From Jiangella ureilytica (lineage in GTDB: Bacteria; Actinomycetota; Actinomycetes; Jiangellales; Jiangellaceae): a stretch of 46,508 nucleotides of DNA. Positions 15,147 to 23,277 of the stretch are shown piece after piece. Position 1 is the first letter of the stretch, and every line of letters begins with the position of its first letter. The translations under genes and the position numbers were made by a program. The notes beneath the pieces are model-generated. The model ran no database searches. It had not been told where the DNA came from and saw only the letters and a list, made by a program, of their open reading frames with translations. The stretch covers positions 1 through 46,508 of the forward strand of contig NZ_SMKL01000048.1 of assembly GCF_004348545.1 (NCBI RefSeq). The letters are read 5' to 3'.

Positions 15147-16030
15147 GCCGTCAGGCTAGGAGCGCCTCCGGCGGCGTTCTTGAACGAACCGGCCAACCCC
15201 GCCGCACGCAGCAGCGGCGCGTACGACGCGGAGTGGTCGTGCCCGCAGGCGCAGGTGTCCGCGGCACCGCGCAGGAACACCCGCGGCGTCACCCCTGTGA
15301 GCCGCACGCACTCGCGGGTCAGGTGCGCCTGGTCGGCGTAGCCGGTGTCGACGGCGAGCCGGGCCAGCCCGTCGCCCGACGGCTCGGTCCCCGTCGCCAT
15401 GGCCGCCTGCGTCCGGGCGAGGAAGCCCTGGAACCGCAGGATGCGCTGCAGTGCCTTCGGTGCGATCCCGACGCCGGCCAGGCAGTGCCGCCGGAAACCG
15501 CGTTCGGAGACGTAAAGCTCGGTCCCGACGGCGCGCACCTCGGCCCCGCGCCAGGGCATCAGCCGCCTGGTCGCCTCGGCGATCAGCGGCTCGGGGGCGG
15601 TCGCGCCGGTGCGGACGGCGGCGGCCGCCACCAGGTCCTCCAGCGCGGCGACCGCGGCCTCGTCCGTCGTCGCGGCCGCCACCCGCTCGCCGGCCGCGGC
15701 TGCCGCCGTCCCCCACAGATCCGCGGCGTCGACCACCACCTCCGTGAGGTCCGCGACCGGCCGGCCCAGGACCGCCGCGGCGGCGCCCGGACGGAACCGC
15801 AGCCCGACGACCGTGGTGCCGGGCGCGAGCAGCTCGACGTGCGGGCCGGTCAGCGCGCCGGCGACCCGTGGCTCGTACCCCACGACGCAGCGCAGCTCGA
15901 CACCGCCGGTGGGCAGGTGCCGCTGCGGGTAGGCCGGCGTCCCCGGCGGGATGCGCTGCACCCAGGTCGTCGTGACGAGGGCGGCCAGCCGCGGGGCCGG
16001 CGGCCGCTCGGTGTAGGTCTGGCCCGCCAC
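15143..16030 (-). CDS. AraC-family transcriptional regulator
   Basis: 295 residues, GTG start. The N-terminal sensor domain (ERPPAPRLAALVTTTWVQRIPPG, then RHLPTGGVELRC) is the DUF6597-type found in many actinobacterial regulators. The C-terminal double helix-turn-helix spans about residues 190-285, with FLARTQAAMATG, LARLAVDTGYADQAHLTRECVRLTGVTPRVFLR as the AraC signature. A C-terminal CACGHDHSASY motif may be incidental. It is the first gene of a four-gene operon and probably controls it. It is divergent from the sialidase-fold gene. Confidence 0.92.
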   Translation of the reverse strand: MAGQTYTERPPAPRLAALVTTTWVQRIPPGTPAYPQRHLPTGGVELRCVVGYEPRVAGALTGPHVELLAPGTTVVGLRFRPGAAAAVLGRPVADLTEVVVDAADLWGTAAAAAGERVAAATTDEAAVAALEDLVAAAAVRTGATAPEPLIAEATRRLMPWRGAEVRAVGTELYVSERGFRRHCLAGVGIAPKALQRILRFQGFLARTQAAMATGTEPSGDGLARLAVDTGYADQAHLTRECVRLTGVTPRVFLRGAADTCACGHDHSASYAPLLRAAGLAGSFKNAAGGAPSLTA

Positions 16031-16182
16031 GCATGCGAGTGTGACACCTCCGCCCGCCTCGTGGAAGACCGCCGGGCGGCGGCGCTCGGTGCAACAACAC
16101 CCGTGGACGGTGGAATGGCACGCCGTTCCATCTTGGATACAGTCGGGCCGCCCACGCCGTGGATCGCACCAGGAGGCGCCTC

Positions 16183-18483
16183 ATGAGCTGGTTCCGCCGC
16201 ACGCCACGCACGCCCCGTCCACACCGATCGGCAGGCGGCCATTGGGGACTCGGGGCGCTCGCCCTGGCCCTGCTGGCCGTCGGCATCGTCATCGGGTCGG
16301 TGCTCACCCCCGGCTCGTCGGGGCCCGCCACGGCCGCGCCGCCGCAGCTCGTGGACGGCGCGCCCGGCGACGAGCCGTCGCTGTCGGCCGGCGCCATGTG
16401 GTACCCGTGGGCGCCCGGGCCGGGCGAGCTCGGCGCCAACCCTCGGGCCTTCTCGATCGACCACGTCATGGACGGCCGTACCGTCAAGAAGGTCGTGGCG
16501 TCCTGGAATCGCAACGAGGACAGCCCGAACGCGCCGCTGGTGAACACCCGCGCCGTCGGCGAGGAGAACGGGCAGATCTTCGTCCCGTACGAGGCGCTGC
16601 CGTCCGAGTACACCATGGCGGCGACGGTGCGACTGCGGGACGGTTCGGTGCTGACGAGCAGCTTCGTCCCGAAGTCCGTGACGCCACCGGCACCGACGCA
16701 CCGCATCACCTTCCCGATGGCCCGCTCCACCGATCTCGCGACGTCGTGGACGACGTGGGACGCGCCGCTGATCGAGAACAAGTGGCGGCTGAACTGGTAC
16801 CGCGTTCACCAGGACCTGATCGAGCTGGCCGACGGCACGCTCCTGCTCGGTGGCTACGGCCACGGCACCATCAACGGCGTCACCAAGGAGTACAGCCTGG
16901 TCTTCGAGTCCAGCGACGGCGGGCAGACGTTCCGGCAGCGCTCGGCGGTCAACGCCGGCTCGCAGTACGGCACCAACGAGCTCGGCATGGCGCGGACCAG
17001 TGACGGCCGGCTGATCGCCGTCATGCGCGGCTCTGAGACGGTGGCCCGGCCTCCGTCGATGCCGATGACCGTCTCGTTCTCCGGCGACGACGGACTGACC
17101 TGGGCGCCGCTGCAGCCGTACGTGCCGCCGGAGGGCATGCCGAACAACGGCATCATGCCGAAGATCGTCCTGCAGCCGAACGGCCAGCTGCTGCTGGCCT
17201 ACGGGCGCCCGGACAACAACGTGGTGGTGTCGCGCGACGGCACCGGCCGGACCTGGGACGCCGGGCAGGTCGTGTTCTCGCGGCACCCCGGCGACGATCC
17301 GCTGCGCCGCTGGATGGGCAGCAGCGGCAACATGGACCTCGTCCCGCTGAGCAGCGGCGCGTCGCTGGCGTTCGGCGACACGTGCCACAACATCTGGTGG
17401 TGCCGCGAGTACGGGCACGACAACAAGGTGTGGACGCGCAAGGTCGACGCGGTGACGCCCGGCGTCGGCAAGGTCGACCTGGCCACCAAGGTGCAGGCCG
17501 GCACCGTCACGCTCTCGGGCACGGTGGTCGCGGCCGACGAGCGGTTCGCCGAGCAGCGCATCGAGGGCGCCGTCGACGGCAGCTCCGAGTACCGCGCGGC
17601 CGCCCGCCTGGCCGGTACCCCGTCGCTCACCGTCGAACTGGACCAGGTCTACACCCTGGAGCGGATCGGCCTGATGATGTCGCGCGGTGAGCCGAACAGC
17701 GCCCGCGTCCAGGTCTCCGAGGACGGTCGACGCTGGAGCCGGCCGGTCGTCGACACCGGCGTCCGCACCGACTACGCGATGACGTACACCGACATCGAGC
17801 CGGTGCGCGCGAAGTACGTCCGGATCAACCAGGGCTCCGGTGGCGCGCCGCTGACCGCCGTCACCGAGCTCGAGCTGTTCGCGGCCGACCTGCTGACGTT
17901 CGAGAACGACGCGGTCACCAGCGTGCCTCGCACACTGAAGGACACCCGGTACGCGTTCGTGGTCGACACGATCATCCCGGGCTTCGACCACTCGCGCGCC
18001 CACATGGCGCTGGTCGACGCCGACCAGGGGGCCCGGGCCGCCGCCACCTTCCCCGCGAGCCGGCCGGCCGGCACTCAGCACATCTCCTTCGGCTACGAGG
18101 GCTACGGGTACGGTAGCGGCGCGCTCTGGGACATCCTCGGCACGAACGCCGACGGCGAGGAGGTCACAGCGTTCCGGCTGCACTTCGCCCCCGACTGGAC
18201 GGCGAACGCGATGAAGGTCCGCGCCTGGGACGGCGACTCGTGGGTCGACGTCGGCTCTGTCGGCCCGGTGCCCGCGAACCGGACGTGGATGTCCGTCACG
18301 ATCGACAGCACGGGCTCGGAGACCACCGTGAGCCTGAACGGGACGGTCATGGGCACCACGTCGCTCGCGCTGGCCGACGTCGAGGAGTTCACCGGGTTCC
18401 GGGCCGAGACCGGCCTGCTTCCCGAGGACGTCGGCAACATGGAGCACTCGTACGACGACGTCCTGATCAGGCCGTTGGACTGA
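16183..18483 (+). CDS. membrane-anchored sialidase-fold (BNR) protein with discoidin-like and C-terminal beta domains
   Basis: 766 residues. A basic N terminus and a hydrophobic segment near residues 22-41 (GLGALALALLAVGIVIGSVL) form a signal anchor, so the rest is outside the cell. A six-bladed-propeller-like region follows with Asp boxes SSDGGQTF (about 244), SGDDGLTW (about 302) and SRDGTGRTW (about 350). An F5/8 type C (discoidin-like) domain spans about 445-560 (IEGAVDGSSEYRAAA...VRAKYVRINQGSG). A LamG-like domain ends the protein. It could be an exo-sialidase or a related glycan hydrolase or binder. I could not assign the catalytic Arg triad. ATG at 16183 is supported by AGGAGG 6 nt upstream. 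Confidence 0.82.
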   Translation: MSWFRRTPRTPRPHRSAGGHWGLGALALALLAVGIVIGSVLTPGSSGPATAAPPQLVDGAPGDEPSLSAGAMWYPWAPGPGELGANPRAFSIDHVMDGRTVKKVVASWNRNEDSPNAPLVNTRAVGEENGQIFVPYEALPSEYTMAATVRLRDGSVLTSSFVPKSVTPPAPTHRITFPMARSTDLATSWTTWDAPLIENKWRLNWYRVHQDLIELADGTLLLGGYGHGTINGVTKEYSLVFESSDGGQTFRQRSAVNAGSQYGTNELGMARTSDGRLIAVMRGSETVARPPSMPMTVSFSGDDGLTWAPLQPYVPPEGMPNNGIMPKIVLQPNGQLLLAYGRPDNNVVVSRDGTGRTWDAGQVVFSRHPGDDPLRRWMGSSGNMDLVPLSSGASLAFGDTCHNIWWCREYGHDNKVWTRKVDAVTPGVGKVDLATKVQAGTVTLSGTVVAADERFAEQRIEGAVDGSSEYRAAARLAGTPSLTVELDQVYTLERIGLMMSRGEPNSARVQVSEDGRRWSRPVVDTGVRTDYAMTYTDIEPVRAKYVRINQGSGGAPLTAVTELELFAADLLTFENDAVTSVPRTLKDTRYAFVVDTIIPGFDHSRAHMALVDADQGARAAATFPASRPAGTQHISFGYEGYGYGSGALWDILGTNADGEEVTAFRLHFAPDWTANAMKVRAWDGDSWVDVGSVGPVPANRTWMSVTIDSTGSETTVSLNGTVMGTTSLALADVEEFTGFRAETGLLPEDVGNMEHSYDDVLIRPLD

Positions 18484-18487
18484 ATCG

Positions 18488-18518
18488 TTGACCTTGCCCG
18501 TGGGGGAAGGCCTAGCGT
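18488..18518 (+). promoter_or_regulatory. MerR-type promoter with 19-bp spacer
   Basis: TTGACC (18488-18493) and TAGCGT (18513-18518) are separated by 19 bp, the over-long spacing typical of promoters activated by MerR-family regulators. The spacer contains the near-palindrome CCTTGCCC-GTG-GGGGAAGG. The start codon GTG at 18526 is 7 nt beyond the -10, so the mRNA is probably leaderless and autoregulated. Confidence 0.75.
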
Positions 18519-18525
18519 TCGAGAC

Positions 18526-19371
18526 GTGGAGGACACGGCGGACGCCAGGCGGTTGCCCATCGGGCAGGTGGCTCGGCTGGCCGGGGTCACCCCGAAGACG
18601 TTGCGGCACTACGACCGCCTCGGGGTGCTCCGGCCGGCCGCCGTCGACCCGGCGACGGGCTACCGCTGGTACCGGCCGGAGCAGGTCGAGCAGGTGCGGC
18701 TGGTCCGCCGGCTGCGCGAGTTCGAGCTGCCGCTGGAGGAGGTGCGCCGGCTGCTGGCGCTGGTCGACGACGGCGACGCCTTCCGGTCCGCGCTGGCCGA
18801 TCACCGTCGCCGCATCGACGCCCGGGTCACCCGGCTGCGCGGCGTCCTCCACACCATCGACCACGCGCTGACCGACCCGGAGGGGATCGTCATGAGTCGT
18901 GCTGCTGCGGCCACGGACGCCGGTGCCGACCTGCACCGCCGCCTGGGCGCCGACCTGTTCAACGACACCTGGCGGCTGATGGAGCTCGAGGACCGCTCCC
19001 CCGCCGACGACGTGCTGATGATCCACCAGGCGCACGCGTCGGCCTACCACTGGCTGCAGGTCGGCACGCCCAGCAACGTCGCCCGCAGCCACTGGCTGTG
19101 CTCGCGGGTGTACTGCGTCGTCGGCCGGTCCGAGCCAGCGCTGTTCCACGCCCGGCTGGTGCTGTCGACCTGCCAGGACCACGGCATCGGCGACTGGGAC
19201 CTGGCGTTCGCCTACGAGTCGCTGGCCCGTGCGTACGCCGTCGCCGGCGACCGCGACGAGGCGCGCCGGCACGCGGACCAGGCGCGCCTCGCCGCCGGTG
19301 ACATCACCACCGACGAGGACCGTGAGCTGCTGCTCAGCGACCTCGAGACGATCCCCGGCGTCGAGGGCTAG
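18526..19371 (+). CDS. MerR-family transcriptional regulator with C-terminal helical domain
   Basis: 281 residues, GTG start. The N-terminal winged helix is LPIGQVARLAGVTPKTLRHYDRLGVLRPAAVDPATGYRWY (residues 10-49), followed by a coiled dimerisation helix to about 115. The C-terminal half (about 125-275) is helical with TPR-like segments (ALFHARLVLSTCQDHGIGDWDLAFAYESLARAYAVAGDRDEARRHADQA). No cysteine cluster for metals is present, so a drug-like or small-molecule ligand is more likely. The promoter at 18488-18518 has the classic MerR architecture. It is convergent with the ribosomal-protection gene, whose stop is only 12 bp away. Confidence 0.92.
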   Translation: MEDTADARRLPIGQVARLAGVTPKTLRHYDRLGVLRPAAVDPATGYRWYRPEQVEQVRLVRRLREFELPLEEVRRLLALVDDGDAFRSALADHRRRIDARVTRLRGVLHTIDHALTDPEGIVMSRAAAATDAGADLHRRLGADLFNDTWRLMELEDRSPADDVLMIHQAHASAYHWLQVGTPSNVARSHWLCSRVYCVVGRSEPALFHARLVLSTCQDHGIGDWDLAFAYESLARAYAVAGDRDEARRHADQARLAAGDITTDEDRELLLSDLETIPGVEG

Positions 19372-19383
19372 CGTCGTGGCGTC

Positions 19384-21438
19384 CTAGACCCGGCGACTGA
19401 CGCGCAGCAGGTACTCCTTCCGGTTCAGCGGGTCGTGGTCGGTGCGCGGCCGGTCCGGCGGGTCTGCGTGGACCGGCTGGTAGCGGTCGAACCGGGTCTC
19501 CAGGACGCCCTCACCGCGGGTCAGCGCCGGCAGCTGCTGCTGCAGGGCGTGCACGTGGGCGGCGGGGAGGTCGCCGTCGAGCACGTACCCGGTCCCGGCA
19601 GGCGCCGGCGCCGGCGTGCCGGGCACCGCCCGCAGCCGGGCCAGCGCCGGCAGCAGCTGGCCGAGGGTGTCGGCCGGGAGCTCCAGCTCGAACCGGTGGA
19701 TCGGCTCGAGCACGCGCGTGCCGGCCCGGCGCAGCGCCGTCATCAGCACCAGCGGGGTGAGGCCGCGGAAGTCGCCGGCCGTGCTCGACATGCTCTTGTC
19801 GAACGTGGCGTGCATGTGGCTCTGCCGCGGCGCGTACTGCGACCGCGTCAGGACCACCCGGCAGTCCGGGACCTGCCAGCCGTGCAGGCCCTGGCGCAGC
19901 GTCTCGCGGGCGGTCTCGTCGATGGCCCGGATGAACGCCAGCGGCAGCGCCCCCAGCTCGATCTCCAGCTCGAACGTGACGCCGTCGCGCTCGGGCGCCG
20001 GCTCCAGCCGCAGGCCGATGCCGGCGAGGAACGGATTGCCGTCCTTCTTGATCAGCTCGACCGCATCTCCGGTCCCGATGAGCCGCTCGACGTGGATGGT
20101 CGTCGACTCGCGGAACTCGACCTCGATGCCGTACTCCTCGGCGAGCGTCGCCTGCACGACCTCCTTCTGCACCTCGCCGTAGAGCGACACCGACACCTCC
20201 TGCCGCAGGTCGTCCTGGCGCAGGTCGATGAGTGGGTCCTGCTCGGCCAGCTGCGCGAGCGCTGCGTGCAGGGCCCCCTTCTGGCGGGCCAGGCGCGGGA
20301 CGACGACGGTCTCGAGGGTGGGCGGGGCGAAGTGGTGCCCGCCGCCGTTCTCCCGGCCGTCGCCGTCGTCCTCGCCGAGGTCGTCGCCGATGCGGACGCC
20401 GGCGAGACCCCACACCTTGGCGATCCGCCCGGCCGGCACCTCCGCCCGCGGGACCGTGCCGCCGTCGTCGAACACGCTGATCGCGGTGACTTTGCCGGCC
20501 GTGACCCGGTCGCGGGTGCGCAGGGCGCCGGCGACCATGCGGACGTAGGCGATCTTCTCCCCCGCGGGGCCGCGCTCGACCTTGAAGACGGTGCCGCGCG
20601 GCGGGCCGGGCGGGCCGGCCGTGCCGCCGCCGTCATCGGCTGTCGCCGTCGCCGTCGCCGTCGCCGTCGACGTCGACGTCGACGGGAGCAGCCGGGCGAT
20701 CCCCGTCGTGAGCTCGTCGATGCCCGCGCCGGTGATGGCGGAGCCGGCGAACACCGGATGCACGCGGGCCTGCCGGGACTGCCGGGCCAGTGCGCGGCGC
20801 AGCCGCCGGTACGACACCGACGCCGGGTCCTCGACGTAGTCGGCGAAGAGCGCCTCGTCGCCGTCGGCCAGCACGTCGAGCAGCCGGGCCCGGAACCCGG
20901 CGTCGCGCTCGCGGAACGGGCGGAAGGCGGCGGCCTTGGTCCCCTGGTGCTCGGCCGTCCCCAGCGGGACGATCCGCGGGGTCAGCGTCGTGGCCAGCTG
21001 GTCGACGACGGCGTCGAGGTCGGCGCCGCCGCGGTCGAGCTTGTTGACGAAGATCAGGGTCGGGATGCGCAGTCGCCGCAGGGTCCGCATCAGCACGCGC
21101 GTCTGCGCCTGCACGCCCTCGACCGCCGACACGACCAGCACGGCACCGTCGAGCACGCTGAGGACCCGCTCCACCTCGGCGATGAAGTCGGGGTGGCCGG
21201 GGGTGTCGATGAGGTCGACGGTGGTGGCGTCGGAGCCCGCGCCGATGGTGAAGGCGACGACGGCGGACTTGATGGTGATGCCGCGCTGGCGCTCCAGGGC
21301 CAGCGAGTCGGTCTGTGTGCTCCCGGCGTCGACGCTCCCGATCTCGTCGATGACCCCGGCCGCGTACAGCAGCCGTTCGGTCAGACTGGTCTTACCGGCG
21401 TCGACATGCGCGAGGATTCCCAGGTTGAGCGTACGCAA
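19384..21438 (-). CDS. TetM/OtrA-type ribosomal protection GTPase (EF-G-like)
   Basis: About 684 residues. The G1 motif AHVDAGKT (residues 10-17), DTPGH, NKLD and the later EF-G-like domains (ISVF..., EVQKEVVQATLAEEYGIEV, ATFDKSMSSTAGDFRGLTPLVLM) match the tetracycline ribosomal-protection family. It would remove tetracycline from the A site, or act as a resistance-like translation factor. I place the start at the TTG at 21438 because the protein then begins LRTLNLGILAHVDAGKT as in TetM. An in-frame extension to 21567 is possible. A low-complexity Ser/Thr/Ala linker is encoded by a hexanucleotide repeat. Convergent with the MerR gene. Confidence 0.88.
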   Translation of the reverse strand: MRTLNLGILAHVDAGKTSLTERLLYAAGVIDEIGSVDAGSTQTDSLALERQRGITIKSAVVAFTIGAGSDATTVDLIDTPGHPDFIAEVERVLSVLDGAVLVVSAVEGVQAQTRVLMRTLRRLRIPTLIFVNKLDRGGADLDAVVDQLATTLTPRIVPLGTAEHQGTKAAAFRPFRERDAGFRARLLDVLADGDEALFADYVEDPASVSYRRLRRALARQSRQARVHPVFAGSAITGAGIDELTTGIARLLPSTSTSTATATATATADDGGGTAGPPGPPRGTVFKVERGPAGEKIAYVRMVAGALRTRDRVTAGKVTAISVFDDGGTVPRAEVPAGRIAKVWGLAGVRIGDDLGEDDGDGRENGGGHHFAPPTLETVVVPRLARQKGALHAALAQLAEQDPLIDLRQDDLRQEVSVSLYGEVQKEVVQATLAEEYGIEVEFRESTTIHVERLIGTGDAVELIKKDGNPFLAGIGLRLEPAPERDGVTFELEIELGALPLAFIRAIDETARETLRQGLHGWQVPDCRVVLTRSQYAPRQSHMHATFDKSMSSTAGDFRGLTPLVLMTALRRAGTRVLEPIHRFELELPADTLGQLLPALARLRAVPGTPAPAPAGTGYVLDGDLPAAHVHALQQQLPALTRGEGVLETRFDRYQPVHADPPDRPRTDHDPLNRKEYLLRVSRRV
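20642..20683. repeat. in-frame hexanucleotide tandem repeat
   Basis: On the plus strand, four GTCGCC units (20642-20665) are followed by three GTCGAC units (20666-20683). On the coding strand they encode alternating Ser-Thr then Ala-Thr in an inter-domain linker of the ribosomal protection protein. Unit changes would keep the frame and only alter linker length. Confidence 0.85.
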
Positions 21439-21620
21439 TGAGCCTCGAGTCCCTTGCTCGGACGACAGGTGTCGATGGGGTGGACCCGAAAGCTCGGCGC
21501 ATGACCGCTCTCCCTTCTCGCTCGGACGTGTCCGCCCAGTCGACCACCTCCCGGCGCCGGGCGGCAACCGATTAATCGCGTGCGCCGACCCTGTCGGTGG
21601 CGGCTAGTAAGATCATTCGC

Positions 21621-21993
21621 ATGTTCGATTTCGCTACTCCACCTGCGGTTGCGCCGGGCTTCGGTCCGGCGGAGGCCGGCGGCTGGGCGGAGCCGCCCGA
21701 CCGGACCTGCCGCATGCCCGGCTGCCACCGCCCCGCCCGGGCCTACGACATCGACCACCTCGAGCCGTTCACCAACGGCGGCAGCACCTGCGCGGCCAAC
21801 TGCCACGCCCTCTGCCGCACCCACCACCTGCTCAACACCACGCCAACTGGACCGTCACAAGACACCCCGACGGCACCACCCGATGGACCAGCCCACCGGC
21901 CATCGCTACCCGAGACCGGCGGACCGATCGGGCCGTGTCACGGTTCGAGGTGGGACAGCGTTCCGGACACCGGATGACCGCAATCGGGCCTAG
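21621..21993 (+). pseudogene. frameshifted, shortened HNH endonuclease (DUF222/13E12 family)
   Basis: The frame beginning MFDFATPPAVAPGFGPAE joins almost directly to the C-terminal HNH motif of the 13E12/DUF222 family: CRMPGCHRPARAYDIDHLEPFTNGGSTCAANCHALCRTHHLLN. Family members are usually several hundred residues long, so most of the DUF222 region is missing. After HHLLN the expected continuation (THANWTVTRHPDGTTRWTSPTGHRYPRP) is found in the +1 frame from about 21838, indicating loss of one base (ACCCAC read as ACCAC). Read across the shift, the frame ends at TAG 21991-21993. The gene is inactive, and such fragments often mark old rearrangements. Confidence 0.85.
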
Positions 21994-21996
21994 CGT
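21991..21996 (+). promoter_or_regulatory. -10 promoter element of a leaderless transcript
   Basis: TAGCGT lies 6 nt before the ATG at 22003 and no Shine-Dalgarno sequence is present between them. The same GGCCTAGCGT string occurs before the MerR start at 18526. The HNH pseudogene stop TAG lies within this -10 box. Confidence 0.55.
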
Positions 21997-22002
21997 GCTG
22001 CT

Positions 22003-23112
22003 ATGTATGAGCGACTCGACGGGCGGCGGCTGAACCGGGCGACGCTCGCACGGCAGCACCTGCTGGGCCGCGTCGACCGGCGCCCGCTCGACGTGATCAG
22101 GGACGTCGCCGGGTTGCAGGGGCAAGACCCCGATCCGCCGTACCTGATGCTGTGGAACCGCATCGAGGGGTTCACGGTCGACGGGCTCACGTCGCTGCAG
22201 CTGGACCGCTCGGTCGTCCGGGCCACGCTGTTCCGGGGCACGCTGCACCTGGTGGCCACCGACGACTACCTGTGGCTGCGCCCGATGCTCCAGCCGATGC
22301 TCGACCGCTGGCAGCGCGGCGCGTGGGGCAAGGCGCTCGACGGTGTCGACCTCGGGCAGCTGGCCAAGACGGCGACGGGGCTGCTCGACGGCGGCACGCT
22401 CACCCGGCCGCGCCTGAGCCGGGCGCTCTCCGAGGTCTGGCCCGGCCACAGCGCCATGGCGCTGGCCCGCTCGGTGCAGGGCCTGCTGCCCGTGGTCCAC
22501 CCGCCGCCCAACGGCCTGTGGAACCGGCACGGCCCAGCGCACATCGCGCTCGCACGCACCTGGCTCGGCCGGCCGCTCTCACCCGGCGTGGCGCTCAGCA
22601 CGCTCGTCCGCCGCTACCTCGCCGCGTTCGGCCCGGCGACGGTCAAGGACATTCAGGCGTGGAGCGGGCTGACCCGGCTGCGCGAGGTCGTCGAGACGAT
22701 GCGCCCGCACCTGGTCACGTTCACCGGCGAGCACGGCGAGGAGCTGTTCGACCTGCCCGACGCGCCGCGGCCCGATCCCGACATGCCCGCGCCGCCGCGG
22801 CTGCTCGCCCCGCTCGACAACCTCGTCCTCGCCTACGCCGACCGCTCCCGCCTCGTCGGCCCCGGCGCGGCCGCCCGGGTCGGCTGGGAGGCCGCCGTCC
22901 TGATCGACGGCGAGGTCCGCGGGTTCTGGACAGTCGCCCGCGGCGACGACGCCGCCACCCTCACCATCGAGCTGCTCGAGCCACTGACGGGTGACCAGGC
23001 CGGCGACCAGGAGGCCGGTATCGAGGCAGAGGCGGCGGCACTGCTGGCGTTCGTCGCCCCAGCGACCGCGCGCCGCGAGGTCCGGCTGCGGATCCCCAGC
23101 GCGACGGCCTAG
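22003..23112 (+). CDS. winged-helix DNA-binding protein, AlkZ-like DNA glycosylase family
   Basis: 369 residues of the HTH_42 (winged helix DNA-binding domain) family. RQHLLGRVDRRPLDVIRDVAGLQGQDPDPPYLMLWNR is typical, with the predicted catalytic QxQ motif of AlkZ as Gln39-Gly40-Gln41. ATLFRGTLHLVATDDY, and the C-terminal LDNLVLAYADRSRL and GEVRGFW motifs follow. AlkZ-type glycosylases excise bulky alkylated or cross-linked bases, often as self-resistance to DNA-damaging natural products. Only the family is established here, not activity. It appears leaderless. Its TAG stop is in the left terminal repeat of element B. Confidence 0.88.
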   Translation: MYERLDGRRLNRATLARQHLLGRVDRRPLDVIRDVAGLQGQDPDPPYLMLWNRIEGFTVDGLTSLQLDRSVVRATLFRGTLHLVATDDYLWLRPMLQPMLDRWQRGAWGKALDGVDLGQLAKTATGLLDGGTLTRPRLSRALSEVWPGHSAMALARSVQGLLPVVHPPPNGLWNRHGPAHIALARTWLGRPLSPGVALSTLVRRYLAAFGPATVKDIQAWSGLTRLREVVETMRPHLVTFTGEHGEELFDLPDAPRPDPDMPAPPRLLAPLDNLVLAYADRSRLVGPGAAARVGWEAAVLIDGEVRGFWTVARGDDAATLTIELLEPLTGDQAGDQEAGIEAEAAALLAFVAPATARREVRLRIPSATA

Positions 23113-23277
23113 GGTGTGTCTCCCAAGTCTCGGCCGTAGCGAGCGGCGTCCAGGCGGATGCCTCGCAAGGCCGAGGAGGGAGTCATAGCGGGGTTCTATG
23201 ACGACCGACGAGAACGCAGCGAGGCATCCGCCTGGACGCCGCGCAGTAGGCCATGGACTTGGGAGACACACCCTAGG
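23108..23277. repeat. palindromic element B (MITE-like, perfect terminal inverted repeats)
   Basis: 170 bp. Perfect 22-bp terminal inverted repeats occupy 23108-23129 and 23256-23277, each bounded by CCTAGG. A second perfect 24-bp inverted repeat lies at 23143-23166 and 23219-23242. A central hairpin GTCATAG (23182-23188) / CTATGAC (23196-23202) has a 7-nt loop. Its core matches element A at 10982-11145. It contains no gene. The stops of both flanking convergent genes (TAG at 23110-23112 and its mirror at 23273-23275) lie within the terminal repeats. It could be a transposase-less insertion, a structured RNA/terminator, or both. Confidence 0.85.

Noticed and set aside
15850-19272. 1140-codon minus-strand open frame opposite the sialidase-fold and MerR genes
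   Set aside because: It is low-complexity Val/Arg/Gly/Asp sequence with no domain; the plus-strand genes have clear motifs, so it is a shadow frame caused by high GC.
20642-20683. Phase-variable repeat in the tetracycline-type gene
   Set aside because: The unit is 6 bp, so changes in number would not shift the frame; on/off switching is not expected.
19435-21441. 668-codon plus-strand frame opposite the ribosomal protection gene
   Set aside because: The opposite strand has GTPase motifs; this frame has none.
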